Source of the DNA: Mucilaginibacter defluvii | Lineage (GTDB): Bacteria; Bacteroidota; Bacteroidia; Sphingobacteriales; Sphingobacteriaceae | DNA: 64,000 nt | Assembly: GCF_039543225.1 (NCBI RefSeq) | Contig: NZ_BAABJI010000004.1 | Coordinates: 682,001 to 746,000, forward strand | Direction of reading: 5' to 3' | Shown: one piece after another, positions 46,283 to 55,731 of the stretch | How the letters are laid out: each line of letters begins with the position of its first letter | How positions within the stretch are numbered: position 1 is the first letter of the stretch | Notes under the pieces: model-generated | Told to the model about the DNA's origin: nothing | The model's database searches: none | What the model saw: only the letters and a program-made list of their open reading frames with translations | Program-made: the position numbers and the translations under genes

Positions 46283-46380
46283 GAGGCTAAATTATATAAA
46301 ATGAGCACTTACTCAAAAATGCTTTATCAATCCACTGTAATATATTATTTGGTGCTGTAGGGCGTTATATGGTTTTTACT

Positions 46381-46388
46381 TACTTTTG
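46381..46388 (+). promoter_or_regulatory. -7 element just before lipA
   Basis: TACTTTTG ends 5 bases before the lipA ATG. If used, transcription would begin at or next to the start codon. No TTG is seen 19 bases upstream, so support is weak. Confidence 0.3.
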
Positions 46389-46393
46389 TTGTT

Positions 46394-47272
46394 ATGATTG
46401 ATTTGCCGGTAATTCCAGCCACACAAGTGCAGCGTAAACCAGATTGGTTAAGGGTGAGGCTTCCTGTTGGTAAAGAGTATGCACAGGTGCGTAGCCTTGT
46501 TGATACGCATAAATTGCATACCATTTGCGAAAGCGGTAACTGCCCTAACATGGGCGAGTGCTGGGGCGCGGGTACGGCAACCTTCATGATACTGGGTAAC
46601 ATTTGTACCCGCTCGTGCTCGTTTTGCGCGGTGGCTACCGGCCGCCCCTTAGCGGTTGATATGGATGAGCCGAACCGGGTGGCCAACTCCGTTAAATTAA
46701 TGCAGGTTAAACACTGTGTAATTACATCGGTTGATCGTGATGACCTGAAAGATGGCGGCTCTATCATCTGGGCTGAAACTATTAACGCCATCCGCAGGGA
46801 AAGCCCTGAAACTACCCTGGAGACTTTACTGCCTGACTTTAAAGGTAACTGGGACAACCTGGCCCGTGTGTTAGAGGTAAGGCCCGAAGTAGTATCGCAC
46901 AACCTGGAAACAGTACGCAGGCTTACCCGCGAAGTGCGTATACAAGCCAAATATGATCGTAGTTTGGATTGCCTTCGCCATATATCAGCTGCCGGGCTGC
47001 GCACCAAATCAGGCATTATGCTGGGTTTGGGTGAAACCGAAGCCGACGTTCTGGAGGCTATGGCTGACCTGCTTGATGCGGGTGTGCATATACTTACGCT
47101 GGGGCAGTATTTACAACCTACACGTAATCACCACCCTGTGGTTGACTGGATTCATCCCGATCAATTTAACTTCTACAAACAAAAAGGCCTCGAGATGGGT
47201 TTCAGGTATGTAGAGAGCGGACCATTAGTGCGTTCATCGTATCATGCCGAGAAACACCTGTTTGATTTTTAA
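46394..47272 (+). CDS. lipA: Lipoyl synthase
   Basis: Radical-SAM enzyme inserting two sulfurs into protein-bound octanoate. It has 292 residues. The auxiliary cluster cysteines are C45, C50 and C56 in [12 protein letters not shown]; the radical-SAM cluster is C71, C75 and C78 in CTRSCSFC. The C-terminal RSSYHAEKH contains the conserved serine ligand. lipB is not adjacent. Confidence 0.97.
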   Translation: MIDLPVIPATQVQRKPDWLRVRLPVGKEYAQVRSLVDTHKLHTICESGNCPNMGECWGAGTATFMILGNICTRSCSFCAVATGRPLAVDMDEPNRVANSVKLMQVKHCVITSVDRDDLKDGGSIIWAETINAIRRESPETTLETLLPDFKGNWDNLARVLEVRPEVVSHNLETVRRLTREVRIQAKYDRSLDCLRHISAAGLRTKSGIMLGLGETEADVLEAMADLLDAGVHILTLGQYLQPTRNHHPVVDWIHPDQFNFYKQKGLEMGFRYVESGPLVRSSYHAEKHLFDF

Positions 47273-47295
47273 TTTTTCTTTTTACCTTGTAGCCA

Positions 47296-47844
47296 GTGAG
47301 TAGAAGACCCAAAATATCACTGACTGAAGAAGAATTAGTTAGGGGGCTACGTCACCGTGAAAAGGTAGCGGCCGAAGCTTTGTACGACATGTATTCCGCA
47401 TCGTTGTATGGTGTTATACTGCGTATTATTAATGACGAGCCTTCGGCAGAGGACGTATTACAGGAAACTTTCATAAAAATCTGGCAGTCTTTTTCGGGTT
47501 ATAGTGCCGAAAAAGGGCGTTTATTTACCTGGATGGTGAATATCGCGCGCAATTTGGCTATTGATAAAGTACGATCTAAAGATTTTAGGAACCAAACCAA
47601 AAACCAAGAGCTCGAAAATAACGTAACTTTTATTGACGAGCAAAAAAACACGGTTTATAAGCCTGAATTACTCGGGTTGAAGGATCTGGTGCAATCACTT
47701 AAGCAGGAGCAACGGTCAATACTTGACCTGGTATATTTTAAAGGTTATACCCATGTTGAGGCTGCCGATGAATTGGGTGTGCCTCTGGGTACGGTAAAAA
47801 CACGTTTACGAATGGCTATACAGCAGCTCAGAAAAAAGTTTTAA
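47296..47844 (+). CDS. ECF-type RNA polymerase sigma factor
   Basis: 182 residues. Region 2 is PSAEDVLQETFIKIWQSF with FTWMVNIARNLAIDKVRS; region 4 is LKQEQRSILDLVYFKGYTHV with LGVPLGTVKTRLRMAIQQL. It uses a GTG start at 47296; the first ATG falls within region 2. It is followed after 6 bases by its likely anti-sigma factor. Confidence 0.88.
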   Translation: MSRRPKISLTEEELVRGLRHREKVAAEALYDMYSASLYGVILRIINDEPSAEDVLQETFIKIWQSFSGYSAEKGRLFTWMVNIARNLAIDKVRSKDFRNQTKNQELENNVTFIDEQKNTVYKPELLGLKDLVQSLKQEQRSILDLVYFKGYTHVEAADELGVPLGTVKTRLRMAIQQLRKKF

Positions 47845-47850
47845 TAGAAA

Positions 47851-48678
47851 TTGGAAGATATAAGCGCATATATTGAGTCGGGAATACTGGAGCTTTACGT
47901 TTTAGGGGATATTACTCCTGACGAAAGGCAACAGGTAGAGGCTGCCGCTATAAAATATCCGGAAATTAAAGCTGAACTGGACGCTATTGAGAAAGCTATG
48001 GAGGACTATGCGCAGGAACAAGCCATAGAGCCATCAGAGCAGCAGCGTAACCGGGTATTAAACAGTTTGCTGACGAATTTAGCCGACGATAAAATTTTTA
48101 CCAAAGCACGCGTACATACTGATTACGATGACGTAAAGGTGGTGCCGCTACCCCCGCGTAACGTTAACTTTTACAAGTATGCTTTCGCGGCCTGCCTTTT
48201 CCTGTTGATCGTCAGCATAGCCGCTATTATTGGCTTGTACGGGCGACTCAGACAATCTACCGAGTTAATTACCTCGTTACAAGGGCAGAACCAGCGTTTT
48301 AGCAGGCAGGTAAACCTGATGGACGAGCAGATCAACGTTTTTCGAGACCCATCATTCCGTTTTATAAAACTAAAAGGTACTCCAAAAGCGCCGGCATCCG
48401 CCATTACCGTTGCATGGAGCCCAAAAAAGAAAAAGGTGATGATTGATATGGAAGGTATAAAAATGCCGGCCAATGATAAAGAGCACCAATACCAGCTGTG
48501 GGCCATTGTGGCCGGAAAGCCGGTTGACCTCGGATTATTTGATGTGAAGGCGGATACTTCAGGCATGAAGGAAATGAAAGCGGTTGAGCAACCTCAGGCC
48601 TTTGCCGTAACTCTGGAGCCCAGGGGCGGCAGCGTTAACCCCACCATGGATGCCATGATGGTAATCAGCAATATTTAA
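47851..48678 (+). CDS. Anti-sigma factor, RskA-like
   Basis: 275 residues read from a TTG at 47851. A cytoplasmic part (1-105) is followed by a membrane segment at about 108-131 and an extracytoplasmic RskA domain (VAWSPKKKKVMIDMEG, KEHQYQLWAIVAGKPVDLG, FAVTLEPRGGSVNPT). The cytoplasmic part has no HXXXCXXC zinc motif. It should hold the upstream sigma factor at the membrane. Its end overlaps the convergent gene by 4 bases. Confidence 0.85.
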   Translation: MEDISAYIESGILELYVLGDITPDERQQVEAAAIKYPEIKAELDAIEKAMEDYAQEQAIEPSEQQRNRVLNSLLTNLADDKIFTKARVHTDYDDVKVVPLPPRNVNFYKYAFAACLFLLIVSIAAIIGLYGRLRQSTELITSLQGQNQRFSRQVNLMDEQINVFRDPSFRFIKLKGTPKAPASAITVAWSPKKKKVMIDMEGIKMPANDKEHQYQLWAIVAGKPVDLGLFDVKADTSGMKEMKAVEQPQAFAVTLEPRGGSVNPTMDAMMVISNI

Positions 48679-49184
48679 ATAGCCGGCACTGTTATTCCCT
48701 GCTTTGCATAAAGCGCGGTCAATTCATTAATATTTTTATAGGCGACATATAACGGCAGCATGCATATTATGCCGAATGAGCAGTCAATAATCTGCCAAAA
48801 TACCGGAATGTCCCGAACGCCACCAGCAATAAATGCCATCGGAAATATGGCTATACTGGCAATCATGCCAAATTGAATTACCCATGAATTTTTAACCGGA
48901 TGCCTGTACGGACCGATAAACAATACCGCCAATACAAGATGTGCAAATGCCAGCCAGTCGGTACCGTAGGCTAAATAGGGGTATTGGTTGTTGGTGTTGT
49001 GCAGGGCCAGATAAATACTGCTGAGCCAGGTTTGCACAGCATTGGGTAACATATGCATGTTGTTGATTAACCAACCAATTTCTGTTTCGAGCGGAAAGGC
49101 CGTAACGCCGCCGATAAATAACCCGGCAATAACTATTGCCATGCAAATACGTATGCGTTTTATTAGTTGTTGTTGAGTTTTCAT
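48675..49184 (-). CDS. Four-helix membrane protein, unknown
   Basis: 169 residues with hydrophobic segments at about 13-30, 76-92, 103-120 and 128-147. I do not recognise a family. It is convergent with the anti-sigma gene and divergent from the small secreted protein at 49233. Confidence 0.65.
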   Translation of the reverse strand: MKTQQQLIKRIRICMAIVIAGLFIGGVTAFPLETEIGWLINNMHMLPNAVQTWLSSIYLALHNTNNQYPYLAYGTDWLAFAHLVLAVLFIGPYRHPVKNSWVIQFGMIASIAIFPMAFIAGGVRDIPVFWQIIDCSFGIICMLPLYVAYKNINELTALYAKQGITVPAI

Positions 49185-49232
49185 GATGATATGTGATAAG
49201 GTTTAAGAATATTATATTTGATAATATTTGTT

Positions 49233-49643
49233 ATGAAATTAATCTTCACTTTATTACTTGCAACTATTGCTTTTAATTTAAAAGGGCAGCATCCATCAAC
49301 TGACCCAAAAGTTGCTATGCTGTATAAATTCTATACAGCTTATATTACAGAATGCTCAAGCTCGAATGATAAAGCGGAACTGAACTTATTACTATTGCGA
49401 AAAAAATATTGCACTTCAAATTTTTTAAAACAGTATCAAAAATTAGTCGTCGAAACCGACGCTGATCCCCTAATAAATGCTCAAGACAGTGACAAAGATT
49501 TTTTGAAATCATTAACTATCAAAAAGAACTTAAAAAGAGCTGACCAGTATGTTGTATCTTATGGGAATAGTATTGAAATGGTTAATATCAACTTAAAAGT
49601 TATAACGCAGGATGGAGTGCCTAAAATTTCATCAATTGAATGA
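49233..49643 (+). CDS. Small secreted protein, DUF3828-like
   Basis: 136 residues from ATG 49233: signal peptide MKLIFTLLLATIAFNLKG, then a domain with YKFYTAYITECS, LLRKKYCTSNFLKQYQKL and DADPLINAQDSDKDFLKSL. The arrangement resembles DUF3828 periplasmic proteins. An upstream TTG (49218) would only lengthen the signal. Function unknown. Confidence 0.65.
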   Translation: MKLIFTLLLATIAFNLKGQHPSTDPKVAMLYKFYTAYITECSSSNDKAELNLLLLRKKYCTSNFLKQYQKLVVETDADPLINAQDSDKDFLKSLTIKKNLKRADQYVVSYGNSIEMVNINLKVITQDGVPKISSIE

Positions 49644-49651
49644 TTGCCAAA

Positions 49652-50620
49652 TTAAATATCTTCTGCCCGTTGCTTAATTACCTGGAGGATGTTGTTCTGT
49701 ATATCCTTCATTATCCAACCTGCCCAAAGGCCGGCGTAAAAATTAAAAGTAGTAGTCAGTTTAAAATGGCTGTATAAATGCAGTCGGTAAGTTTTACGGT
49801 TCAACTGTTCAAGCTCGTACGTTCCGTCTATCACATCAAAATAGTCGCCGCCTATTACCACGTGTTCATCCATGGTGGTTGAAGGTATCTCGTGCGGATT
49901 AGCCTTGATGGTAAAACGCATAAACTCTTGATCCGTGTAGTCAGTAACTTGCTCATGAAAAATCAGTCCCTTATCAAATATGGCTTTGCGGTAGCCTCCC
50001 ACGCCGTTGTAATTTAACTCCGCACGTATTGGGCGCGGAAAGCCAAGGGTTTCGGTAAGCCAGCCCTTATCTTCGGTAGATGATATACCTCGTACACGGG
50101 TTGCGTTGTTCCAGATATGGACTTTGTCAGCATTTATATCGATATAGGTATATGCTTTATAAATAGATGGATGTTCGCCGATGTAGCGTTCAACAGGGGA
50201 AATCAGGAAAGGCAATAAAACAAGTAGTGATATCTGCAGGCGTTCATTTGTATGTTTACGCAGTCGTGCCCTGCCGGCCAGCCATCCACCTAGGCTTGCC
50301 GCTCCAAAAAACACCGGCATAATCATCAGCCAGCAGGCCCAGCCTTCAAATCCAAAAAATAGCGTTATAAAAAAGAATACCATAATTACCACCCAGGGCA
50401 TCATCAACCGGTACGAAAGGCTCTTTATTCTTTCAATATTCGATAGATAAACGGTAATCACCCCTATACCGAATGGCACAAGCAAAATGAAACTGATAGA
50501 CATGATGGTAAATAAACCGTTCAGGCTATCGGTTCTGAATACCGCGTAGGATAGGAAAGCGAATAGTGTAGGTATGCCAACTATTATTAACATACGCTTA
50601 AGTGTTTTAAAGAGCACCAT
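49652..50620 (-). CDS. Membrane protein with SRPBCC-like C terminus
   Basis: 322 residues. Four membrane segments lie in the first 150 (about 11-28, 34-58, 75-93, 96-115), with a possible fifth near 128-142. The rest looks like an SRPBCC (polyketide-cyclase-like) domain: a ligand-pocket pattern with FHEQVTDYTDQEFMRFTIK and a long C-terminal helix. It is the last gene of a minus-strand operon headed by a GbsR-type regulator. Confidence 0.7.
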   Translation of the reverse strand: MVLFKTLKRMLIIVGIPTLFAFLSYAVFRTDSLNGLFTIMSISFILLVPFGIGVITVYLSNIERIKSLSYRLMMPWVVIMVFFFITLFFGFEGWACWLMIMPVFFGAASLGGWLAGRARLRKHTNERLQISLLVLLPFLISPVERYIGEHPSIYKAYTYIDINADKVHIWNNATRVRGISSTEDKGWLTETLGFPRPIRAELNYNGVGGYRKAIFDKGLIFHEQVTDYTDQEFMRFTIKANPHEIPSTTMDEHVVIGGDYFDVIDGTYELEQLNRKTYRLHLYSHFKLTTTFNFYAGLWAGWIMKDIQNNILQVIKQRAEDI

Positions 50621-50644
50621 GATATATGTGATAAGGTTTAAGTG

Positions 50645-51559
50645 TTAAATACTTTGTTCAATAGCTGTTTTTATATCCGGCACTTTAAAAGTGTAGCCTG
50701 CTTCCGTAAGCCGTGTTGGCAGTACCCAGCGGCTTTTTAGTATCAGCTCTGTTTCGCTGCGCAAAAGAAAGGTGCCGATTTCCAGCATCCATTTGGTGGC
50801 AGGTAAGCCGAAAGGCGCACTAACCACTTTGCGTATGGTACCCATCAATTCCCGGTTTTGGATAGGTTGAGGTGATGCGATATTGAATACGCCCTGCAAC
50901 TGTGGGTTATCCAGCAAAAAATCTACGCTGCTGGTAACATCGTCCTCGTGCACCCAACTAAAATATTGCCTGCCGTTGCCTTGTATACCACCGAAGCCAA
51001 ACCGGGCAAGGTTCAAATAGTAACCGGCTACACCGCCATGTTTACCCAGCACAACGCTGATGCGCAATACTATTTTGCGAATGCCGGGTATATCCTGTTC
51101 GGCAAAAGCCTGCTCCCATTGTTTACAAACCTCTACTGAAAAGCCTGTGCCAATATCACCGGTATATTCATCCTGCGGCCTGTCCTCAGCGTGGCGATAA
51201 ATAGTAGCTGATGCCGCGTTGATCCATACTTTGGGCGGATTGTCAGTCAAGCGGAGCGCTTCGCCCAATACACGTGTAGCGTTTAGCCGGGATGAAAATA
51301 TCTCCGCCTTATTCTTTTCGTTATAGCGGCAATTCACGCTTTTACCGGTCAGGTTTATCAGTACATCGCTGTTTTCCAGATGAACTGCCCAGTCGCCGAG
51401 GGTACGGCCGTTCCAATAAACCATGGTGATATTGCCGTTTTGTGGCAGAGGGTTACGAGTGAATATAATCACCTCGCTGGCCAGTTTACTAAAGTGACGG
51501 GCCAGTACCATCCCTATATAACCACTACCGCCCGCAAGTATTACTTTATTGTATTTCAT
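50645..51559 (-). CDS. TIGR01777-family epimerase
   Basis: 304 residues. The Rossmann motif is GGSGYIG at 10-16; NLTGKSVNCRY and RISVVLGKHGG are hallmarks of the TIGR01777/YfcH family, and a DUF1731-type C terminus follows. Substrate unknown. It is 24 bases upstream, in transcription order, of the SRPBCC membrane gene. Confidence 0.88.
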   Translation of the reverse strand: MKYNKVILAGGSGYIGMVLARHFSKLASEVIIFTRNPLPQNGNITMVYWNGRTLGDWAVHLENSDVLINLTGKSVNCRYNEKNKAEIFSSRLNATRVLGEALRLTDNPPKVWINAASATIYRHAEDRPQDEYTGDIGTGFSVEVCKQWEQAFAEQDIPGIRKIVLRISVVLGKHGGVAGYYLNLARFGFGGIQGNGRQYFSWVHEDDVTSSVDFLLDNPQLQGVFNIASPQPIQNRELMGTIRKVVSAPFGLPATKWMLEIGTFLLRSETELILKSRWVLPTRLTEAGYTFKVPDIKTAIEQSI

Positions 51560-51570
51560 AACCGTTCAGT

Positions 51571-52381
51571 TTAAATAATAACAAATAAAACTACCAGGCG
51601 GTAAAGCGCCCAGGTAGCGGTAAGCAGCCAGCCCAGTTTAAGCAATTTTGTTCGGCGGATGTGTTCTAAAAACATCAGCCCGGCTACCGCCAAAAAGTAA
51701 AGTGTGCATATTATAGCGGGTATGGCAATAAACTGTGCTGCAATTACCACTGGCAATAAAACCAGCGCACCCGCGAAAGAGATGGTCATCATGTTGCCCA
51801 GATAGTCCCACCTTTTGTCGGCAGCGTACAAGCTTACAATCAGCCCTTGAAATAATATCTGTCCGCCGCAGATAAGGTATTCGCGGTAAGCAATTGCCGT
51901 CGGTTATCAGGGGCGTTAATAAAGCGGCATATTGTGTGAGTACCGCACCCACTATCAGCCAGGTGAACATCAAATACGCCAGCCTTAGTTTTAAACTGAA
52001 TGATGGCTGAATAGCATAATCATGATTATTAGCCGGGATGATTACCCTGCGGTTATATGATATGAAAGCATAGCACTTAGCCGCCAGCCACACAAATGGC
52101 CCAAAGCTGAACAAGCCTTTAAACATAGGGAAGGAGTTGCCAATCACTTTGAATAAGCTTTCGATGCCGTATTTAACTTCGCCGGTTTGGGTGTTTACCA
52201 AGGCTATTTCGTTCACGGCACGTTGCCGGTCAATCAGCGGACAAAGCATCTCTGGCGTATCCTGGTAGGCGGTTCTGCCCGTATCGTCAAGTATACCCGC
52301 ACTTACAAATGCTTTGGTGTACAGGTTGCACATAGGGCATTCCGCATCGTAAAGTATAATATGGTTTTGCAGCGTTTTCAT
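51571..52381 (-). pseudogene. DCC/DUF393-family gene with frameshift
   Basis: The 5' part encodes MKTLQNHIILYDAECPMCNL, with the CPMC motif of the DCC1-like thiol-disulfide family, and two membrane segments. The frame breaks near 51896-51902; removing one base there continues into REYLICGGQILFQG and then through YAADKRWDYLGNMM and further membrane helices to 51571. The repaired gene has 269 residues. No slippery heptamer is seen, so a mutation or sequencing error is likelier than programmed shifting. Confidence 0.8.
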
Positions 52382-52405
52382 ATTCGGGAGATTTGATGTT
52401 TATAT

Positions 52406-52795
52406 TTATTGTTCTGCAAATGGTTTATAACGTTCCATCATCACTTTAGTGAAATGAGCCTTATTGCGTAACCTGAAGAATATGGCGAGGTTTATAAAGT
52501 GCACTGCGCCTAATATCAAAATAATGCGGCCAACCTTATAACTCAAAATCTCGATCACTTCCCGCATGTTTACAATAGTGCCATACTCTTTTAATACCAC
52601 TACCATATAACCAATGTTGATAAGATAAAAGCCCACTACCAGCAGCTTATTTACTGAGTCGGCAAGCTCCGTATTGCCGTGAAATATATCCACCAAAAAA
52701 ATACGGCCGTTGTTGAATAAAACTCGCGCTACCCAAATGGTAACGGCAATGCTTACTGATAGATAGAGTGCGTAGGTTAAAATGACGTAATTCAT
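52406..52795 (-). CDS. Three-helix membrane protein, unknown
   Basis: 129 residues with hydrophobic segments at about 4-26, 48-68 and 86-106. No family recognised. It lies between the GbsR-type regulator and the DCC gene in the same orientation and is probably part of that operon. Confidence 0.65.
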   Translation of the reverse strand: MNYVILTYALYLSVSIAVTIWVARVLFNNGRIFLVDIFHGNTELADSVNKLLVVGFYLINIGYMVVVLKEYGTIVNMREVIEILSYKVGRIILILGAVHFINLAIFFRLRNKAHFTKVMMERYKPFAEQ

Positions 52796-52863
52796 GATAT
52801 TATATTTAGTTGATGATAAGTTTCGAATTTTCAGTAATTAATGAAATATATAGATAAATTTTT

Positions 52864-53376
52864 TTATTTAAATATTTTGAAGATAGAACCCCAAAACCAG
52901 TTCTCTTCTGCCTTTATCATGGTTTCTAAAGTATTGTTCACGTTTGCCGATAGTTTGGTAATGCCTTTTACAGAGGTTTTAAAAGTTTTATAAGCGGGGT
53001 CATTTTCACTTCCCTTTACTTCGGCCAATTCATTCAAAACTTTCAACAGCGGGTCCAGCTCGCGCTTTTTACGTTCTTGTGCCACCTGGCGGGCAATGGT
53101 CCAGGCATCTTTCTCGGCAAAAAAATATTCCTTACGTTCACCGGGTTTCAGTTGCTTTTCAACTAATCCCCAGCTGATCAGGTCACGCAGGGTCATGTTG
53201 GCATTACCGCGCGATATGCTAAGCGCTTCCATTACTTCCTCGGTTGTAAGTGCCTCGGGAGCTATCAGCAACAAAGCATGTACCTGTGCCATGGTGCGGT
53301 TGATGCCCCATTCTGATCCCAGCTTACCCCACGTCTCAATAAATTTCAGTCTTGCTTCAACCAATTCCATATACAA
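52864..53376 (-). CDS. GbsR/MarR-type transcription regulator
   Basis: 170 residues. A winged helix-turn-helix (TEEVMEALSISRGNANMTLR, DLISWGLVEKQLKPGERKEY) fits the GbsR family, followed by a helical dimerisation region. It is the first gene of the minus-strand run to 49652. A perfect palindrome 18 bases before the start is the likely operator. The start could also be the ATG two codons later. Confidence 0.85.
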   Translation of the reverse strand: MYMELVEARLKFIETWGKLGSEWGINRTMAQVHALLLIAPEALTTEEVMEALSISRGNANMTLRDLISWGLVEKQLKPGERKEYFFAEKDAWTIARQVAQERKKRELDPLLKVLNELAEVKGSENDPAYKTFKTSVKGITKLSANVNNTLETMIKAEENWFWGSIFKIFK

Positions 53377-53393
53377 AAGTATACTTATTTTTT

Positions 53394-53417
53394 AACTTTC
53401 AAAAATTATTGAAAGTT
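53394..53417 (-). promoter_or_regulatory. Palindromic operator candidate before the GbsR-type gene
   Basis: AACTTTCAA (53394-53402) and TTGAAAGTT (53409-53417) are exact inverted copies with a 6-base centre, directly upstream of the regulator gene. Confidence 0.6.
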
Positions 53418-53551
53418 TATTTCAAATAATTTATCGCTTTTGATAAAAAAGTTCAGAAATGCTGTAACGTATTAAAAGTCTACACGTCTTATAGATAATT
53501 ACAGAGAGTATTTAGTTCTTTATAAGGTCAGTTAATAGTTAAAAAGGAAAG

Positions 53552-53582
53552 GCGGTTGTTGATACTCACAACCGCTTTTTTT
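53552..53582. terminator. Hairpin after nnr
   Basis: GCGGTTGT (53552-53559) pairs with ACAACCGC (53568-53575). T-rich sequence lies on both sides, so it can end the minus-strand nnr transcript. The 120 bases between here and the operator at 53394-53417 show no gene. Confidence 0.75.
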
Positions 53583-55086
53583 ATGCCATCAACTTTGCCA
53601 TAGTAATGGGCAGTTGCTGCGCGAGTTTACTTGGCAATACCACGTTCATCCGGTTGGGCAGAGCTAATTCATCTCCGGCTTTACCGTGTATATAAATCCC
53701 CGCAAGGCAGGCCTGTTCAGAGGTGTAACCTTGCGCCAACAGGGAAGCCAGTATGCCGGTAAGTACATCGCCCATACCACCGGTAGCCATTGCCGCATTA
53801 CTGGTAGAGTTAAAGTAAAGCTTACCCTCAGGCGTTGCGGTTATGGTATAATCATTTTTTAGTACGATATACAGGTTACGTTCGGCCGCTTGTTGTCTTG
53901 CCGTTTGCAGGCGGGCCCACCAGCTGGTATTGTCGCCAAACAGGCGGTCAAATTCCTTCATGTGCGGGGTAAGTATGCTGCCAGCGGGTATAGCCTGCCA
54001 TAAGGTATTGTTTTTTGCGAGCAGGTTAAGTCCGTCGGCATCTATAACTATTGGCTTTTTATAATTGGTGAGCACGTAGGCAAATAATTTCAGCGCGTTA
54101 TCATCAGTGCCCAATCCCGGGCCGAATGCTATCGAGCGGAACTTGTCCCAGGAAATGTCAGGCAGTGTATCTCCATCGCGGACGATGGCCATAAGCTCAG
54201 GCATATAACTGTTTAACGCAGTTAAGCCGCTGCCGGGTATACATGCTGTTGTTAGCCCTGAACCGGCATAAGCCGCTGCTGACGAGCATAGCAAGGCAGC
54301 CCCCATGGTGCGCGCCTCGCCTGCAATAATCAAGGTATGGCCATAAGTGCCTTTATTGCTAAAACGTGTGCGGTGTTTTAACATACCGCGTACATCTTTC
54401 TCCTCAATATATTGATAAGGAGAATTGAGAGAACGGGCATATTGCTCGTTGATGCCAATGTTCACCGCTTCCCAGCAATTGATATGGTGCTTTGACTCCG
54501 GCAGCAAAAAATTGATCTTAGCCTGCTGAAAAGTAATCACCAGATCGGCTTGTAAAACGGTTGCATCCTGCGGTATTTCGCCATCAGCAAAAAAGCCGGT
54601 AGGCACATCAACGGCTACCACCGTTTTATTAAGGCTATTCAAATAATCAACCAGTGTTTTGTAGTCGCCATTAAGCGGTTTGTTCAACCCGCTGCCCAGC
54701 AGAGCATCTATAATGATTGAACTACTTTCATCAGGCAATATTTCGGTATTATTTATGGTTACATGGGTTACGCCGCAATCGTGCAAGCGCTGTAGGTTCG
54801 CATCAAAATCAGCTGTTGATTTATCGCTAAAACGGGCGATAAAAACCTTGATATATTGATATTTATGCTGATGCAGCATACGGGCTATGGCCAGCCCATC
54901 GCCGCCGTTGTTACCGGTACCGCAGTAAATGCTTATACGTTCGTTCCGTTCAGGGAAATGATTGATGAACCATCCCACAAAAGCTTTTGAGGCCCGTTCC
55001 ATCAGGTCGGTAGATGTGATGGGCTCGTTTTTTATCGTCCAGGCATCAGCCTCGCGTATCTGGGATGAAATAAGTAAAGGCAGCAT
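53581..55086 (-). CDS. nnr: Bifunctional NAD(P)HX epimerase/dehydratase
   Basis: Repairs hydrated NADH and NADPH. 501 residues: the N-terminal YjeF_N epimerase domain has YCGTGNNGGDGLAIARML; the C-terminal ribokinase-like dehydratase has FGPGLGTDDNAL, VIDADGLNLL, LTPHMKEF and ATGGMGDVLTGILASLL. The start codon lies inside the right arm of a perfect 11-bp palindrome, so translation may be hairpin-controlled. Confidence 0.96.
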   Translation of the reverse strand: MLPLLISSQIREADAWTIKNEPITSTDLMERASKAFVGWFINHFPERNERISIYCGTGNNGGDGLAIARMLHQHKYQYIKVFIARFSDKSTADFDANLQRLHDCGVTHVTINNTEILPDESSSIIIDALLGSGLNKPLNGDYKTLVDYLNSLNKTVVAVDVPTGFFADGEIPQDATVLQADLVITFQQAKINFLLPESKHHINCWEAVNIGINEQYARSLNSPYQYIEEKDVRGMLKHRTRFSNKGTYGHTLIIAGEARTMGAALLCSSAAAYAGSGLTTACIPGSGLTALNSYMPELMAIVRDGDTLPDISWDKFRSIAFGPGLGTDDNALKLFAYVLTNYKKPIVIDADGLNLLAKNNTLWQAIPAGSILTPHMKEFDRLFGDNTSWWARLQTARQQAAERNLYIVLKNDYTITATPEGKLYFNSTSNAAMATGGMGDVLTGILASLLAQGYTSEQACLAGIYIHGKAGDELALPNRMNVVLPSKLAQQLPITMAKLMA

Positions 55087-55115
55087 ATTATACTAATTTA
55101 TAACATGCTGCCTTT
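55076..55115 (-). promoter_or_regulatory. Hairpin enclosing the nnr start codon
   Basis: AAAGGCAGCAT (55076-55086) and ATGCTGCCTTT (55105-55115) are exact inverted copies. In the minus-strand RNA the second arm covers the AUG and the first codons of nnr. It could instead be a terminator for the upstream sigma gene. Confidence 0.6.
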
Positions 55116-55146
55116 GTTTTTCGGGCTTATCAAAAATATTTTACGC

Positions 55147-55731
55147 TTAGTTTTTAATGCTCATCTCTTTAGCCTGCATCATTTTGCGCAGGTTGTTGAG
55201 GGCATAGCGCATACGGCCAAGTGCGGTATTAATGCTGACATCGGTAATATCGGCAATCTCTTTAAAGCTCATATCACCAAAGTGGCGCATAATTAATACT
55301 TCTTTTTGCTCTGCAGGCAGCAATTGTATCAAAGTTTTTAAATCCTTGTGAGTTTGCTCACGTACCATGCGGTCTTCCATACTTTCGTCATAATTGCCTA
55401 ATACCTCAAAAATATCAAAGTCGTCGCCGTTACTAACCATAGGCGCACGCTTTTCGCGGCGGAAATGGTCAATAACCAGGTTATGCGCAATACGTGTTAC
55501 CCATGGTAAAAACTTACCTTCTTCGTTATATTTTCCAGCTTTTAAAGTGTTAATTACTTTTATAAATGTATCCTGGAAAATATCCTCGGCGAGGTATTCG
55601 TCTTTAACAAGCAAATAAATAGAAGTGTATATTTTGGTTTGATAACGGCGAATAAGCTCTACAAGCCCCCCTTCATCGCCCGAAATATAAAGATGGATTA
55701 GATCCTGATCACTTTGCAATTTTAAATCCAT
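55147..55731 (-). CDS. ECF-type RNA polymerase sigma factor
   Basis: 194 residues. Region 2: EYLAEDIFQDTFIKVINTL and FLPWVTRIAHNLVIDHFRRE; region 4: LPAEQKEVLIMRHFGDMSFK and SINTALGRMRYALNNLRKMM. No anti-sigma gene adjoins it, unlike the pair at 47.3 kb. Confidence 0.9.
   Translation of the reverse strand: MDLKLQSDQDLIHLYISGDEGGLVELIRRYQTKIYTSIYLLVKDEYLAEDIFQDTFIKVINTLKAGKYNEEGKFLPWVTRIAHNLVIDHFRREKRAPMVSNGDDFDIFEVLGNYDESMEDRMVREQTHKDLKTLIQLLPAEQKEVLIMRHFGDMSFKEIADITDVSINTALGRMRYALNNLRKMMQAKEMSIKN

Noticed and set aside
51890-51910. Programmed frameshift in the DCC gene
   Set aside because: No slippery heptamer or downstream pseudoknot is visible; a simple insertion is more likely.
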